A DNA stretch of 64,000 nucleotides from JARRQJ01 sp963761035 (GTDB taxonomy: Bacteria; Pseudomonadota; Gammaproteobacteria; DRLM01). Made by a program: the position numbers and the translations under genes. Below the pieces are notes generated by a model. It searched no databases and was not told where the DNA came from. It was given only the letters and a program-made list of their open reading frames with translations. The first letter of the stretch is position 1. Every line of letters begins with the position of its first letter. This document shows, piece by piece, positions 17,187 through 25,954 of the stretch. Location: the NCBI GenBank assembly GCA_963761035.1, contig CAVXFH010000002.1:1612001-1676000 (forward strand). The letters run 5' to 3'.

Positions 17187-17348
17187 CATCGATTGGTCGA
17201 GGTCATAAATAGTTTTGTGGTGTAATCGTCCGCGTCGAGGCCAAGACATCGACCGATGTTTGACGCCCGCGCCGAGTGCGGATGTCCTGATCATCGGAAT
17301 CTCCGCGTGGCGGGCGCTACCCGCTCGGCGGCGGTATGGCGAATCTCG

Positions 17349-17726
17349 CTAGGCGTGGAGCGTCTGCCGGATTCGCGATTTCAGAAAGGCCATTTCAAAG
17401 GGCTTGCCGACATAATCCGTGGCACCCAGTTCCAGGCAGCGCTCGGCGGAAGTTTCATCGCTGAGGGCGGTGATCATGATGACATGAGTGTCGTGAAGTA
17501 AGGGCTCGGCTTTAATGCGCGCGAGAACTTCATACCCGTCCACACCCGGCATCATGACATCCAGCAGGACCAGGTCGTAGCTTGCCACGCGCAGCATTTC
17601 CAGGGCTTCCTTACCTCCTGCGGCCATCGCGACGGTATAACCTTCCTTGATCAACCGTCGCGACAATATATCCCGGTTGGCTTCCTCATCGTCTACGATA
17701 AGGATAGATGCATTGATAGAGTTCAT
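17349..17726 (-). CDS. Single-domain response regulator (CheY-like)
   Basis: This 125-residue stand-alone receiver domain has the acidic pair Asp12-Asp13, the phospho-acceptor Asp56 (Leu-Leu-Asp-Val-Met-Met-Pro-Gly), a Thr/Ala switch region near Met-Ile-Thr-Ala, and the conserved Lys in Gly-Lys-Pro-Phe. No output domain follows. No histidine kinase gene is next to it, so it should receive phosphate from an orphan or distant kinase and act by protein contact. Confidence 0.93.
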   Translation of the reverse strand: MNSINASILIVDDEEANRDILSRRLIKEGYTVAMAAGGKEALEMLRVASYDLVLLDVMMPGVDGYEVLARIKAEPLLHDTHVIMITALSDETSAERCLELGATDYVGKPFEMAFLKSRIRQTLHA

Positions 17727-17977
17727 TAAAACACCAAAAAATTAATCAGGCGGGGTAATTCCTTGGCACCTATCCCGGCGCGCGCAATACAATAGAGATA
17801 AAGTCCAAACCGTGATCCTAAAATAAGGCCGCCATGGAGGCAATATAAATCTTCATCAAACATCGCCGCATGACCCGTTTCCTGAGCGATAAGCTCTTTA
17901 TATTTCGCGGCCTATGGGCGCTTGGGTTAGACTCCTGCCGAATCTCCTAATGAACTTTAATCGGGTATCACTTGTGT

Positions 17978-18778
17978 ATGCATAAAGAGCTGTTTCCCAA
18001 TAAGGGTCTGATCAAGGTCCATGCCTTATTCGTCGGCAGGCGATTGGATCTGCGCGGTTTGGAGTCAAGCCGGCTGTTGCCGGGCTTGCCGCTGACGATC
18101 GGCGCGGGCGAGCAAGGCAATGCGGTATTGTTCCGTTACGGTGCCGTGGTGTTGTTTAACGTCAATCCCTTGGAGGAGATCTCTTTTCTGAGCCATTTAA
18201 GCCATATTACCCGCGACCCCTTTGAGACACCCGATTCCGAGGTGATAGAGATTCGCGTCGATCCCGAGAATGACGAAAGGGTTGATAACAATATCATTTC
18301 CATCAAGGATAGCCGGGCCGAACGCTTGCAGGTGGTGGCGGACATATTGGCGAAGAGCGTGGTGCTCGATCACTACGAAAAACGGGTGGGCGATGTTTTT
18401 GATCGCATCGAGCCCTTGGCGGACAACCTGCAAAAGAAGGGACGGACGAATTACCGGGACGTGGAGTTATTGCGGCACATCGGGGGTACGTTACTGATTC
18501 AGCACACCACCGTCGGCCGCGTGGAGATCGAAGAAAAACCCGAGGTCCTTTGGGAACAGCCGGCGCTGGAACGCCTCTACGTCAGGCTGGAAGACGAATA
18601 TGAACTGCGCCAACGGCATCTGGCGCTGGAGCGCAAACTGGACTTGATCTCCCGCACCGCTGAAACCTTGCTGGATCTGATCCAGCATAAACGCAGCCTG
18701 CGGGTCGAGTGGTACATCGTGATACTGATCGTCGTCGAGATATTGCTGACGCTCTATGAGATATTCACCAGGATGTAA
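17978..18778 (+). CDS. RMD1/YagE-family (DUF155) membrane-anchored protein
   Basis: The 266-residue protein matches the DUF155 (RMD1/YagE) family, with Ala-Leu-Phe-Val-Gly-Arg-Arg-Leu-Asp-Leu near residues 15-24, Arg-Tyr-Gly-Ala-Val-Val-Leu-Phe-Asn near 50-58, and a long helical region. It ends with a single hydrophobic helix (about 244-262), a C-terminal tail anchor. Eukaryotic relatives anchor mitochondrial translation or meiotic division factors; bacterial roles are unknown. The ATG at 17978 is used rather than the TTG two codons upstream. The gene is divergent from the response regulator. Confidence 0.87.
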   Translation: MHKELFPNKGLIKVHALFVGRRLDLRGLESSRLLPGLPLTIGAGEQGNAVLFRYGAVVLFNVNPLEEISFLSHLSHITRDPFETPDSEVIEIRVDPENDERVDNNIISIKDSRAERLQVVADILAKSVVLDHYEKRVGDVFDRIEPLADNLQKKGRTNYRDVELLRHIGGTLLIQHTTVGRVEIEEKPEVLWEQPALERLYVRLEDEYELRQRHLALERKLDLISRTAETLLDLIQHKRSLRVEWYIVILIVVEILLTLYEIFTRM

Positions 18779-18799
18779 GCGGCCGCGCGTCTTCCAATA

Positions 18800-19144
18800 T
18801 CAGGCGCCGCCTGGATCGCCGCCATACAGCGCATTGATCTTGGCCGCCATGATAAAGTCGTTTTCATGCAGTCCCTTGATCTTGTGCGTATACAGCGTCA
18901 CGTCGCAATAGCCCCAGCCGAAGCCGATATCGGGATGATGTCCTTCCCGTTCCGCCAGTTCGGCAACACGATTGACGAAGGCGAGGGCCTCTACAAAATT
19001 TTTGAACTTGAACCGACGTTGAATGCGCGTGCTCTCCACGAGATTCCAGCCAGGCACCTCCTGGAGATAGTTTTCCGCCTGGTCGCGGTCCAGCGGCGGC
19101 ACGCCGCCCCGGCAGGGTACACATTGTTTCATCGATAGGGACAT
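18800..19144 (-). CDS. Pterin-4a-carbinolamine dehydratase
   Basis: This 114-residue enzyme dehydrates 4a-hydroxytetrahydropterin, recycling the cofactor of aromatic amino acid hydroxylases; it is also a cryptic moonlighting protein in bacteria without such hydroxylases. Visible hallmarks are Glu-Gly-His-His-Pro-Asp-Ile-Gly-Phe-Gly-Trp, then Val-Thr-Leu-Tyr-Thr-His and Gly-Leu-His-Glu-Asn-Asp-Phe. The N-terminus has Cys-x-Pro-Cys. The ATG at 19144 follows a GGAGG site. No phenylalanine hydroxylase gene is in the window, so its substrate supply is unclear. Confidence 0.94.
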   Translation of the reverse strand: MSLSMKQCVPCRGGVPPLDRDQAENYLQEVPGWNLVESTRIQRRFKFKNFVEALAFVNRVAELAEREGHHPDIGFGWGYCDVTLYTHKIKGLHENDFIMAAKINALYGGDPGGA

Positions 19145-19600
19145 GGTGAGCGCCTCCAGTTTGAAGTGATGGGAAGGATTGTTTAATTGCGCAATGTGCG
19201 ATTCCGGACAACGGGGGGAAGTCCCGCCCACACGGTTTCGGATTGCGTCGCCGACATAAAGTTTCCCACCGGCGGTCGCATCGACTGCCTGGCCGGTATT
19301 TCTATTTCATTACCGGCGACCGCCATTGTTGCCCATGTCGAGCGTGCTGGGAAGTCGCGGCGACTTTAACTCCTGAAATTAAAGTATGTTTATATGGGAT
19401 TTACCGGAATAAATCACGCCATTACCGAATTGGAGGCGGCGCCATCGCTCAACTCCATGCCCGGTGGCGCCCCGGTGTACTGTCCGTATTAAGCGACCGC
19501 CGCCCTCATAGCGTAATTGGAAAAGGTCACATCTCTCAGCCGACATACAGTGACTGCGGCGAGAGGCGCGGCTTAGCGTACCCCTTCCTTTGCAAAGGAA
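19145..19600. other. Intergenic region without recognised gene
   Basis: About 450 bases between pterin dehydratase and the YdcH terminator. Several GC-rich inverted stretches occur around 19250-19370, including GTCGCCG and GGTCGC segments near both ends, but no known riboswitch or RNA consensus was recognised. Candidate frames lack ribosome-binding sites and family similarity. Confidence 0.5.
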
Positions 19601-19634
19601 TAAAAAATAAGGGGCCACTGGACGTCGTGGCCCC
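19601..19634 (-). terminator. Rho-independent terminator of the YdcH-like gene
   Basis: On the minus strand GGGGCCAC and GTGGCCCC pair across an 8-base loop and are followed by TTATTTTTTA. It begins 18 bases after the stop of the YdcH-like gene. Confidence 0.9.
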
Positions 19635-19651
19635 TTGCGATGGAGGGTTAC

Positions 19652-19900
19652 TCAAGAGAAGCTGTGTTGCTTGAGGATGATGTAGAGCTGATCCTTGAGC
19701 ACCAGGCGATGCCGCTTGAGGTTGCCAAAGTAATCATCCGAGACTGGCAGGCTTTGTTGTTCCAGCCCATAGATCTTTTTGTCGGTTTCATCGTACTCGA
19801 CGAGCAACCGCAAAAAATCGGGATTATTATTCTTGAGACGGCTGATCTCCGTTTGAAATTCCGGAAATTCCCGCTCGATGACGTGTCGCACTCCAAACAT
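19652..19900 (-). CDS. YdcH-family (DUF465) small protein
   Basis: The 82-residue product is a short, highly charged coiled-coil protein. The family pattern is visible: His-Val-Ile-Glu-Arg-Glu-Phe-Pro-Glu, Ile-Ser-Arg-Leu-Lys, Asp-Pro/Asn-Phe-Leu-Arg-Leu, Glu-Tyr-Asp-Glu-Thr-Asp, Lys-Arg-His-Arg-Leu-Val-Leu-Lys-Asp-Gln-Leu-Tyr. A GGGAGG ribosome-binding site precedes the ATG, and a strong terminator follows. The family is widespread in proteobacteria; its role is unknown. Confidence 0.9.
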   Translation of the reverse strand: MFGVRHVIEREFPEFQTEISRLKNNNPDFLRLLVEYDETDKKIYGLEQQSLPVSDDYFGNLKRHRLVLKDQLYIILKQHSFS

Positions 19901-20068
19901 AAAAACCTCCCGTCATTATTGAGGTGGAGACAATGACACAACGGGATGATCACGACGCCGCCCGCATTCCCCTCGCGCAGAGCCGTAATCGAACTTTGAG
20001 CCTGTCATGATAGGACGCGGAAGTCAACCGTGTAATTTATCGAGCTCAAATATGAGTTAACTATTCAT

Positions 20069-20839
20069 TTATAATGGATAATCTCGAAATTGGCCGAGCC
20101 GGTACCCTATCAGGCCGGTCATTTCATGCAGGGCTAAGCTGACGGTATAAAGCGCTCGGGCTGTGGGCAGCCAAGCGACTTCGCGCTCGTCGCGGTACAG
20201 GGTGATGAATGCGGTGGGGGCGGGGGTGACCTCGATGCCGGCATGTAGAAAACTCCACAGCGCGCGAGGCTTATGCCAGGCATGGGTTACCAGATAGACA
20301 TGATGGATGCCGTGTTCGCGGAGCAGTGCGGCGGCATCGATCGAGTTCTCGGCGGTAGTGTGGCTGCGTGGTTCGATCCAGGTCACGGTGGCGCCGAAAT
20401 CCTCCTCCGCCGCTGCTTGCATCAACAGCGCTTCGGGAGTCCTCCCTTCCTCCGCTTCGGCCATTCCGCCCGCCAACATCAGCGGCAGATGGGTCAACCG
20501 CTGCAAGCGCGCGGCATAACGCAGGCGCTCCAGTTCGAAACGGGACACCGTGTCGCCGCCGTACTCGGGGGCGTCGCTGTAACGGCCGGCGCCGATCACG
20601 ACTATGGCTTGAGCCGTGCCGGTCTTCAGATCCTGAGCAGTTAGGGAAGGAGAAGTTTGTAACGCGGACATCAGGGCCCAGGCGGTGAACGGCAGACTGA
20701 ACAGATAAAGCAGGGCCATATCGCCCGCCAGGATTATCACGGCGATGCGGCGCCGCTTGTTCCAGAGTACCAAGCCCAGCATCGCGATGACGATGTTGAT
20801 CCCGGGCGGGAAGAACGCTATCTCAAGAACATATGTCAT
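20069..20839 (-). CDS. DUF218/ElyC-YdcF-family membrane protein
   Basis: The 256-residue protein has two N-terminal membrane helices (about 5-25 and 32-58) followed by a periplasmic DUF218 domain. Family blocks are Ala-Ile-Val-Val-Ile-Gly-Ala-Gly-Arg, Arg-Leu-Arg-Tyr-Ala-Ala-Arg-Leu, Leu-Met-Leu-Ala-Gly-Gly, Glu-Pro-Arg-Ser-His-Thr-Thr-Ala-Glu-Asn and Val-Thr-His-Ala-Trp-His-Lys-Pro-Arg. The relative ElyC (YcbC) acts in peptidoglycan precursor metabolism at low temperature. It lies 55 bases downstream of cca and probably in its transcript. Confidence 0.88.
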   Translation of the reverse strand: MTYVLEIAFFPPGINIVIAMLGLVLWNKRRRIAVIILAGDMALLYLFSLPFTAWALMSALQTSPSLTAQDLKTGTAQAIVVIGAGRYSDAPEYGGDTVSRFELERLRYAARLQRLTHLPLMLAGGMAEAEEGRTPEALLMQAAAEEDFGATVTWIEPRSHTTAENSIDAAALLREHGIHHVYLVTHAWHKPRALWSFLHAGIEVTPAPTAFITLYRDEREVAWLPTARALYTVSLALHEMTGLIGYRLGQFRDYPL

Positions 20840-20894
20840 GGCGGATGCGTTAAGGTTTGATAATGACGGATGTTGTGCCTGTCACCAAGGTTTG

Positions 20895-22121
20895 TTAGTC
20901 AGCATTGTCGGTCGCGGCACGGATAGCGGCGATGCGCCGTTGCCGCAACTCGTCCCCGAGCGACTCTCCTTTGAGCCCCTGGGCGGCGAGTGCGGCGGCA
21001 TCGACGCTCAGTGCGACCCGCAGTATGCGGCGCAAAAATACCGCTTGGGTATAGGGTTGCTGCTCATAGCCGGGCCGGCCGGTGAAGTCCGCCTCGCAGG
21101 CCAGCAGAAATTGTTCGAAACGTTCCGGTCGGCGAAAGGCGTCCAAGGCTTGCAAAGTGTCCAATAGCGTGGCGGGACGCAATTCCTCGGCGCGAAGGAC
21201 GCCGCCGTGATATTTACCCACCAGCAACGCCAGTTCGCGATAATCGTTGGGCGCGCGCAGGCGCTGGCACATGGTTTCGATCAAGGCGAGGCCGCGCTCT
21301 TCATGGCCGATGTGGCGCGGCCATTGCGCGGGCGGCGTCGCGCCCTTGCCCAGGTCGTGGAGCAAAACCGCGAAGCGTACGCGGGTATCGGGGGATAATT
21401 GCGCGGCGCGATCCAGCACCTGCATGACATGGACGCCGGTGTCGATCTCGGGATGATGTCGGGGCGGTTGCGGCACGCCGAACAGCTGATCCAGTTCGGG
21501 GAAAAGACGCCGCAGTGCGCCGCAGCTGCGCAGCACTTCGAAGAAGCGCGCCGGACGTTGCTCGCCCAGGGCCCGCACCAGCTCCGTCCACACCCGCTCC
21601 GGCACCAGGGCGTCTACTTCGCCCGCGTCCACCATGGTGCGCATCAGCGCAACGGTCTCATCCGCCACGACGAAGCCCAGGGGGGCAAGGCGCGCGGCAA
21701 AACGCGCTACCCTGAGAATTCGCACCGGATCTTCGCTGAAGGCCGGCGACACATGGCGCAGTATGCGTCGTTTGAGATCGGCACCGCCGCCGAAGGGGTC
21801 GATCAAACCGCCGTCCGGCGCCAAGGCCATGGCATTGACGGTAAGATCGCGCCGCCGCAAATCGTCTTCGAGGGTAACATCGGGCGCGGCATAGACCGTA
21901 AAGCCCTTATAGCCCGGGCCGACTTTACGTTCGGTACGGGCGAGGGCATATTCCTCATGGGTCCGGGGATGGAGAAACACGGGAAAGTCCTTGCCCACCA
22001 GGCGATAGCCGAGGTCCTGCATCTGTTGCACGGTGGCGCCCACCACCACCCAATCCCGGTCCGACACCGGCAGACCCAATAATGTGTCCCGCACCGAACC
22101 GCCTACCTGGTATATCTCCAA
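20895..22121 (-). CDS. cca: Multifunctional CCA tRNA nucleotidyltransferase
   Basis: This enzyme adds or repairs the 3' CCA end of tRNAs. The 408-residue product has the class II pol-beta nucleotidyltransferase head: Gly-Gly-Ser-Val-Arg-Asp near residues 7-12, the catalytic acids in Ser-Asp-Arg-Asp-Trp, then Asp-Asp-Leu-Arg-Arg-Arg-Asp-Leu-Thr-Val-Asn-Ala. A C-terminal HD phosphohydrolase region is intact (Leu-Leu-His-Asp-Leu-Gly-Lys near 257), as in E. coli Cca. It is in a leftward run behind the NDUFA9-like gene. Confidence 0.96.
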   Translation of the reverse strand: MEIYQVGGSVRDTLLGLPVSDRDWVVVGATVQQMQDLGYRLVGKDFPVFLHPRTHEEYALARTERKVGPGYKGFTVYAAPDVTLEDDLRRRDLTVNAMALAPDGGLIDPFGGGADLKRRILRHVSPAFSEDPVRILRVARFAARLAPLGFVVADETVALMRTMVDAGEVDALVPERVWTELVRALGEQRPARFFEVLRSCGALRRLFPELDQLFGVPQPPRHHPEIDTGVHVMQVLDRAAQLSPDTRVRFAVLLHDLGKGATPPAQWPRHIGHEERGLALIETMCQRLRAPNDYRELALLVGKYHGGVLRAEELRPATLLDTLQALDAFRRPERFEQFLLACEADFTGRPGYEQQPYTQAVFLRRILRVALSVDAAALAAQGLKGESLGDELRQRRIAAIRAATDNAD

Positions 22122-22196
22122 GGGAGCCCTCCGAAGTTTTCCTCACCGTTCTCCAGCTTAGACAGAAGGGCGAAGAGTGGCTTCGCGAATCACATG

Positions 22197-23156
22197 TTAA
22201 TAGCCGCGGCGCGCCTGGTCGCGCATGGTGTCGTACATTGCCTGCTGATCGTGCCGGCCCAGATAGTAGGGTACCACGCTCTCCACCGACGCCGGCGTGA
22301 TGTTGAAACGCGCGGGGAAGGGGCTGCTGCACACCGCATCGATTTGCAGCGAGCGGTAGTTGTCCGGGGTGAAGGGTTTGCCGGGTAGATATTGCATGAA
22401 CCGCGCCTGGAGGCGGGTCAGTCCGTCGGGTAGTCCCAGTATGATTCGCTTAATCCCCAACACCCGCGCGGTGTAATACATCAAGTCCCGCATGGTGTAG
22501 GTCCGGGGGCCACAGAGCTCATAGCGTTGGCCGTAGCTGGTCTTGTCGTCCAGGGCGGCGGCGAAGGTCCGCGCAACGTCGCCCACGTACACCGGCGCGA
22601 AGCGGGCGTCGGGGCAGGGCAGCGGCAGGATGGGCGCCGCTTTCAGCAATCCGCCGAAGCGGTTGAAGAAATGATCGCCCGGCCCGAAGATTATCGAGGG
22701 GCGGAAACTCGTTACCCTTAAATCCTCATTGGCCGCGGCCTGGACCAGGTCCTCGCCCTCGCCTTTACTGCGCAGATAATTACTCACCCCCTGCTTGGCG
22801 TCCGCATTGAGCGCGCTCATGTGGAGCAGGCGCTTGGTGCCGACCTTGCGGCAGATCTCTACTATGCGGCGCGGCAGCTCCACATGCACGGCGGAGAATG
22901 TCGCGCGGCGGGATTCATTAAGCACGGCCACCAGGTTGATGACTGTATCGCAGCCCTCGAAGAGAGCTGTCAGCACCGCCCCGTCGTGAATGTTGGCATC
23001 GATGACCTCTACGCCGGGCAGCACCAGCAGTTCGCGGTGGCGTTCCCGATGGCGGGTGGGAACCCGTACCTTATGACCGGCCGCCGCCAGGTGATTGACC
23101 AAATGACGGCCGACGAAACCGCTCCCGCCCAGGACGCAAATCGAATGTTTCTGCAT
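22197..23156 (-). CDS. NDUFA9-like NAD(P)-binding atypical SDR protein
   Basis: The 319-residue protein begins Met-Gln-Lys-His-Ser-Ile-Cys-Val-Leu-Gly-Gly-Ser-Gly-Phe-Val-Gly-Arg, the Rossmann glycine motif of the complex I NDUFA9-like atypical short-chain reductase family. Further blocks are Val-Ile-Asn-Leu-Val-Ala-Val-Leu, Ser-Ala-Leu-Asn-Ala-Asp and Arg-Pro-Ser-Ile-Ile-Phe-Gly-Pro-Gly-Asp. The usual catalytic Tyr-x3-Lys is replaced by Ser-Asn-Tyr-Leu-Arg-Ser-Lys. The true start is the ATG at 23156 rather than the frame opening at 23231. A role in quinone-related or nucleotide-sugar redox is possible; no NADH dehydrogenase genes are nearby. Confidence 0.88.
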   Translation of the reverse strand: MQKHSICVLGGSGFVGRHLVNHLAAAGHKVRVPTRHRERHRELLVLPGVEVIDANIHDGAVLTALFEGCDTVINLVAVLNESRRATFSAVHVELPRRIVEICRKVGTKRLLHMSALNADAKQGVSNYLRSKGEGEDLVQAAANEDLRVTSFRPSIIFGPGDHFFNRFGGLLKAAPILPLPCPDARFAPVYVGDVARTFAAALDDKTSYGQRYELCGPRTYTMRDLMYYTARVLGIKRIILGLPDGLTRLQARFMQYLPGKPFTPDNYRSLQIDAVCSSPFPARFNITPASVESVVPYYLGRHDQQAMYDTMRDQARRGY

Positions 23157-23268
23157 TTTTATCAAAATCCCGGTCTTTCTATTTCTATGTCGGCGCGGCA
23201 GGATTGTCGCGGCTGATCCGGACAAGGTCAAGGTGTCACCCCGATTTTTTGGGGTGTATCATTCCGCA

Positions 23269-24633
23269 ATGGCCTTTATCACCGTTAATCCCGCCACCGC
23301 TGAACAAGTGTGGTCGTGCGCTGCCTGGGACGCAATACAAATCGAGCGTGCGCTGGCGAAAACCGCCAGCGCCACTCCGCCGTGGGCGGCATTGCCCGTC
23401 GCCGAGCGCTGCGGATTATTGCGCCGCGCCGCCGAAGTATTGCGGGCCCGGGCGGACGAATTGGCGGGACTGATCACCTTGGAGATGGGCAAGCTCGGTA
23501 AAGAGGCGCGCGCCGAGGTGGAAAAATGCGCCGCGGGCTGCGACTACTACGCCGACCATGCCCAGGCTTTCGTCGCCGACGAGTTCATCGCCTCCGATGC
23601 GGGCAGGAGTCTGGTGGCGTACCAGCCCTTGGGTACGGTGCTCGCCATCATGCCCTGGAATTTTCCATTGTGGCAGGTGTTTCGCTTCGCCGCCCCGGCG
23701 CTGGCGGCCGGTAACACTGCGCTGCTTAAACACGCCTCCAACGTCCCGCAATGCGCGTTGGCTATCGAACGGATTTTTGTGGAGGCGGGATTTCCCCGAG
23801 GCGTATTCCGCACCTTGATGATCAGTGCCGCGCAAACCGAACAGCTCATCGCCGATCCCCGTGTCCACGCCGTGACGCTCACCGGCAGCGAACCCGCCGG
23901 GCGCAAGGTGGCCGCCGCCGCCGGCGCCCATCTTAAAAAGAGCGTGCTGGAGCTGGGCGGTTCCGACGCCTTCATCGTCTTGGCCGACGCCGATCTTGAA
24001 CTCGCCGTGAGCAATGCCTTCACTTCCCGTTTTCAGAATGCCGGGCAAAGCTGCATCGCCGCCAAACGATTCATCGTGGTGAATGAAGTCGCCGAAGCCT
24101 TTATGTCCCGCTTCAAGGCCGCGGTGGAAAAATTAACGGCGGGCGACCCCGCTCATGAGGGCACCACCCTCGCGCCTATGGCGCGCGGCGATCTGCGTGA
24201 TGAATTGCATCAGCAGGTGAATGCCAGTATCTGGCGCGGCGCGGTGAAGGTCACCGGTTGCGCGCCCTTGCCCGGTCCCGGCTATTTTTATGCGGCCTCT
24301 ATACTCGACCGCGTCGCGCCCGGCATGCCTGCTTACGACCAGGAGCTGTTCGGGCCGGTGGCCGCGGTGATCCGCGCGGCCGACGAGACTGAGGCCGTGG
24401 CGGTGGCCAACGCCAGCCGCTTCGGTTTGGGCGGCAGCATATGGACCCGCGATGCCGCGCGCGGCGAATACCTTGCCCGCCGGCTTCAAGCCGGCGCCTG
24501 TTTCGTCAACGGCATGGTCAAGAGCGACCCGCGCCTGCCCTTCGGCGGCGTCAAGGACTCGGGCTACGGCCGAGAGCTGTCTCATCACGGCCTGCGCGAA
24601 TTTGTCAACGCCAAGACCATATGGATACGCTGA
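23269..24633 (+). CDS. Succinate-semialdehyde dehydrogenase (aldehyde dehydrogenase family)
   Basis: This 454-residue aldehyde dehydrogenase most resembles the Sad/YneI type of succinate-semialdehyde dehydrogenase, which makes succinate with NAD(P)+. The start Met-Ala-Phe-Ile-Thr-Val-Asn-Pro-Ala-Thr-Ala-Glu is family-typical. Catalytic residues are visible: Asn in Pro-Trp-Asn-Phe-Pro-Leu-Trp, Glu in Leu-Glu-Leu-Gly-Gly-Ser-Asp, and Cys in Asn-Ala-Gly-Gln-Ser-Cys-Ile-Ala. The C-terminal Pro-Phe-Gly-Gly-Val-Lys-Asp-Ser-Gly-Tyr-Gly-Arg-Glu block is intact. No gab transaminase or GABA permease gene is adjacent, so the substrate is inferred from family only. Confidence 0.9.
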   Translation: MAFITVNPATAEQVWSCAAWDAIQIERALAKTASATPPWAALPVAERCGLLRRAAEVLRARADELAGLITLEMGKLGKEARAEVEKCAAGCDYYADHAQAFVADEFIASDAGRSLVAYQPLGTVLAIMPWNFPLWQVFRFAAPALAAGNTALLKHASNVPQCALAIERIFVEAGFPRGVFRTLMISAAQTEQLIADPRVHAVTLTGSEPAGRKVAAAAGAHLKKSVLELGGSDAFIVLADADLELAVSNAFTSRFQNAGQSCIAAKRFIVVNEVAEAFMSRFKAAVEKLTAGDPAHEGTTLAPMARGDLRDELHQQVNASIWRGAVKVTGCAPLPGPGYFYAASILDRVAPGMPAYDQELFGPVAAVIRAADETEAVAVANASRFGLGGSIWTRDAARGEYLARRLQAGACFVNGMVKSDPRLPFGGVKDSGYGRELSHHGLREFVNAKTIWIR

Positions 24634-25051
24634 TAAAAGATTCACGCGGAGGGCGCGCAGACACGGCAATTGCCTGGAAACCGATTAACTTCAGAGACGC
24701 GGCGCGCGCCGCGTTGCAAACGCAGTTTTTCCCGGCGCCTTTCCCGCCAAATCGTTTTACAAGCCTAATATCAGCCAAAGCGAAATTCTTCTATCCGAAC
24801 TCGGTCGATGATCTTGAGTCAAACTAAGTGTGCAAGTTATTTACGCCGCGCGATGTAGGCGGCATATCCGAAGGCCGTGACGGTGACCCGTAATCAATGG
24901 ACTTTGTTATTGTTGGTGGCGTGTATCTTGGCCGCCGCCGGTATGGTTGCCAACTTCTTTTGGTCAATGCCCGCACATTGACGGCAGAGCGGCGGGTTGC
25001 GCGGCGACGGCGTTGACCCGTCGATTTTTTCTTCCCGGTGATTTCTCCGGC
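24634..25051. other. Intergenic region with one weak small-ORF candidate
   Basis: These 418 bases hold no confident gene. A frame continuing from the dehydrogenase end to 24827 gives a low-complexity peptide without similarity. The best candidate is the short membrane peptide at 24883-24981. No repeat or RNA was recognised. Confidence 0.5.
24883..24981 (+). CDS. Possible 32-residue single-pass membrane peptide
   Basis: A GTG-started frame encodes 32 residues with a charged start (Thr-Arg-Asn-Gln), a hydrophobic helix of about 20 residues, and a short Trp-Ser-Met-Pro-Ala-His tail. A second GTG two codons upstream is equally usable. The ribosome-binding sequence is weak (AAGGCC). The composition fits a small membrane protein, but there is no known relative, and a chance frame is possible. 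Confidence 0.3.
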   Translation: MTRNQWTLLLLVACILAAAGMVANFFWSMPAH

Positions 25052-25951
25052 TCACTTCCTTTTCTTCGCCCGCGGGTGGGCGTTGTCGTATACCTTGGCC
25101 AGGTGTTGAAAGTCGAGGTGGGTATAGATCTGCGTGGTGGCGATGTCGGCGTGGCCCAATAACTCTTGCACGGCGCGCAGATCGCCGCTGGATTCCAGAA
25201 CGTGGCTGGCGCAGGAGTGACGCAGCATATGCGGGTGCAGCCTGCCGGGCAGACCGCGCTTTTGACCCCATTGCCGCAGGCGTTGTTGCACCGCGCGCGG
25301 CGAGAGGCGTCCGCCTTGGCGGCTGAGGAACAAGGCCGATTCCCCCGTGGTCTGCGCGTTGCGAACTCGCAGCCATTGCTCCAAGGCGGCGCGCGCATGG
25401 CGGCCCACCGGCACCACCCGCGTCTTGCGGCCTTTGCCGGTCACGCGCACCGTGGCGTCTTTCAGGTCGAGGTCGGTCGGCATCAAGTTCAACAATTCAC
25501 TCAGGCGCAATCCCGACGAATACAGCAATTCCATGATGGCGCGATCGCGTATCGCCAGCGGATCGGTGCTGTCCCAATCGAGCAGCCGCGCGGTCTGATC
25601 GACGTCCAGGGTTTTGGGCAGGCGGCGCGGTGATTTGGGGGCGCGGATGCCGACGGCCGGGTTGGCGCCCACCGCGCCTTCCCTCAACAAATAACGATAA
25701 AACGAGCGCAGCGCCGACAACAGCCTTTGCAGGCTGCGGCCGCCGATACCGGCACGATGACGGGCGGCGACCAGGGCGCGCAAGTGATGCGCGGTGACTT
25801 CTTTCCAATCGACGAGGCGCTGGCCGGCGAAAAAGCGCAGGGACTGTTTCAGATCGCGGCGGTAATTGCTGAGCGTATGCGGCGCAAGCCGCCGCTCGAT
25901 GTTCAGGTGGTGGAGAAACTGCTCGATGCGCTGCGCCGCGGCATTGTCCAT
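25052..25951 (-). CDS. xerC: Tyrosine recombinase XerC
   Basis: XerC acts with XerD at dif to resolve chromosome dimers. The 299-residue protein has an N-terminal SAM-like arm domain and a C-terminal catalytic domain. The catalytic set is visible: Arg in Ser-Ser-Gly-Leu-Arg-Leu-Ser-Glu, His-x-Leu-Arg-His-Ser, His in Leu-Gly-His-Ala-Asp, and the nucleophile Tyr in Gln-Ile-Tyr-Thr-His-Leu. It starts three bases after the DUF484 gene stop in the dapF operon, the typical gammaproteobacterial arrangement. Confidence 0.95.
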   Translation of the reverse strand: MDNAAAQRIEQFLHHLNIERRLAPHTLSNYRRDLKQSLRFFAGQRLVDWKEVTAHHLRALVAARHRAGIGGRSLQRLLSALRSFYRYLLREGAVGANPAVGIRAPKSPRRLPKTLDVDQTARLLDWDSTDPLAIRDRAIMELLYSSGLRLSELLNLMPTDLDLKDATVRVTGKGRKTRVVPVGRHARAALEQWLRVRNAQTTGESALFLSRQGGRLSPRAVQQRLRQWGQKRGLPGRLHPHMLRHSCASHVLESSGDLRAVQELLGHADIATTQIYTHLDFQHLAKVYDNAHPRAKKRK

Positions 25952-25954
25952 TAT

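Noticed and set aside
19243..19674. 143-residue plus-strand frame upstream of YdcH
   Set aside because: Runs through the YdcH terminator and gene and has an Arg/Cys-rich composition without similarity.
24441..24827. Frame overlapping the end of the dehydrogenase gene
   Set aside because: Most of it is a shadow of the dehydrogenase; the extra part has no motif or ribosome-binding site.
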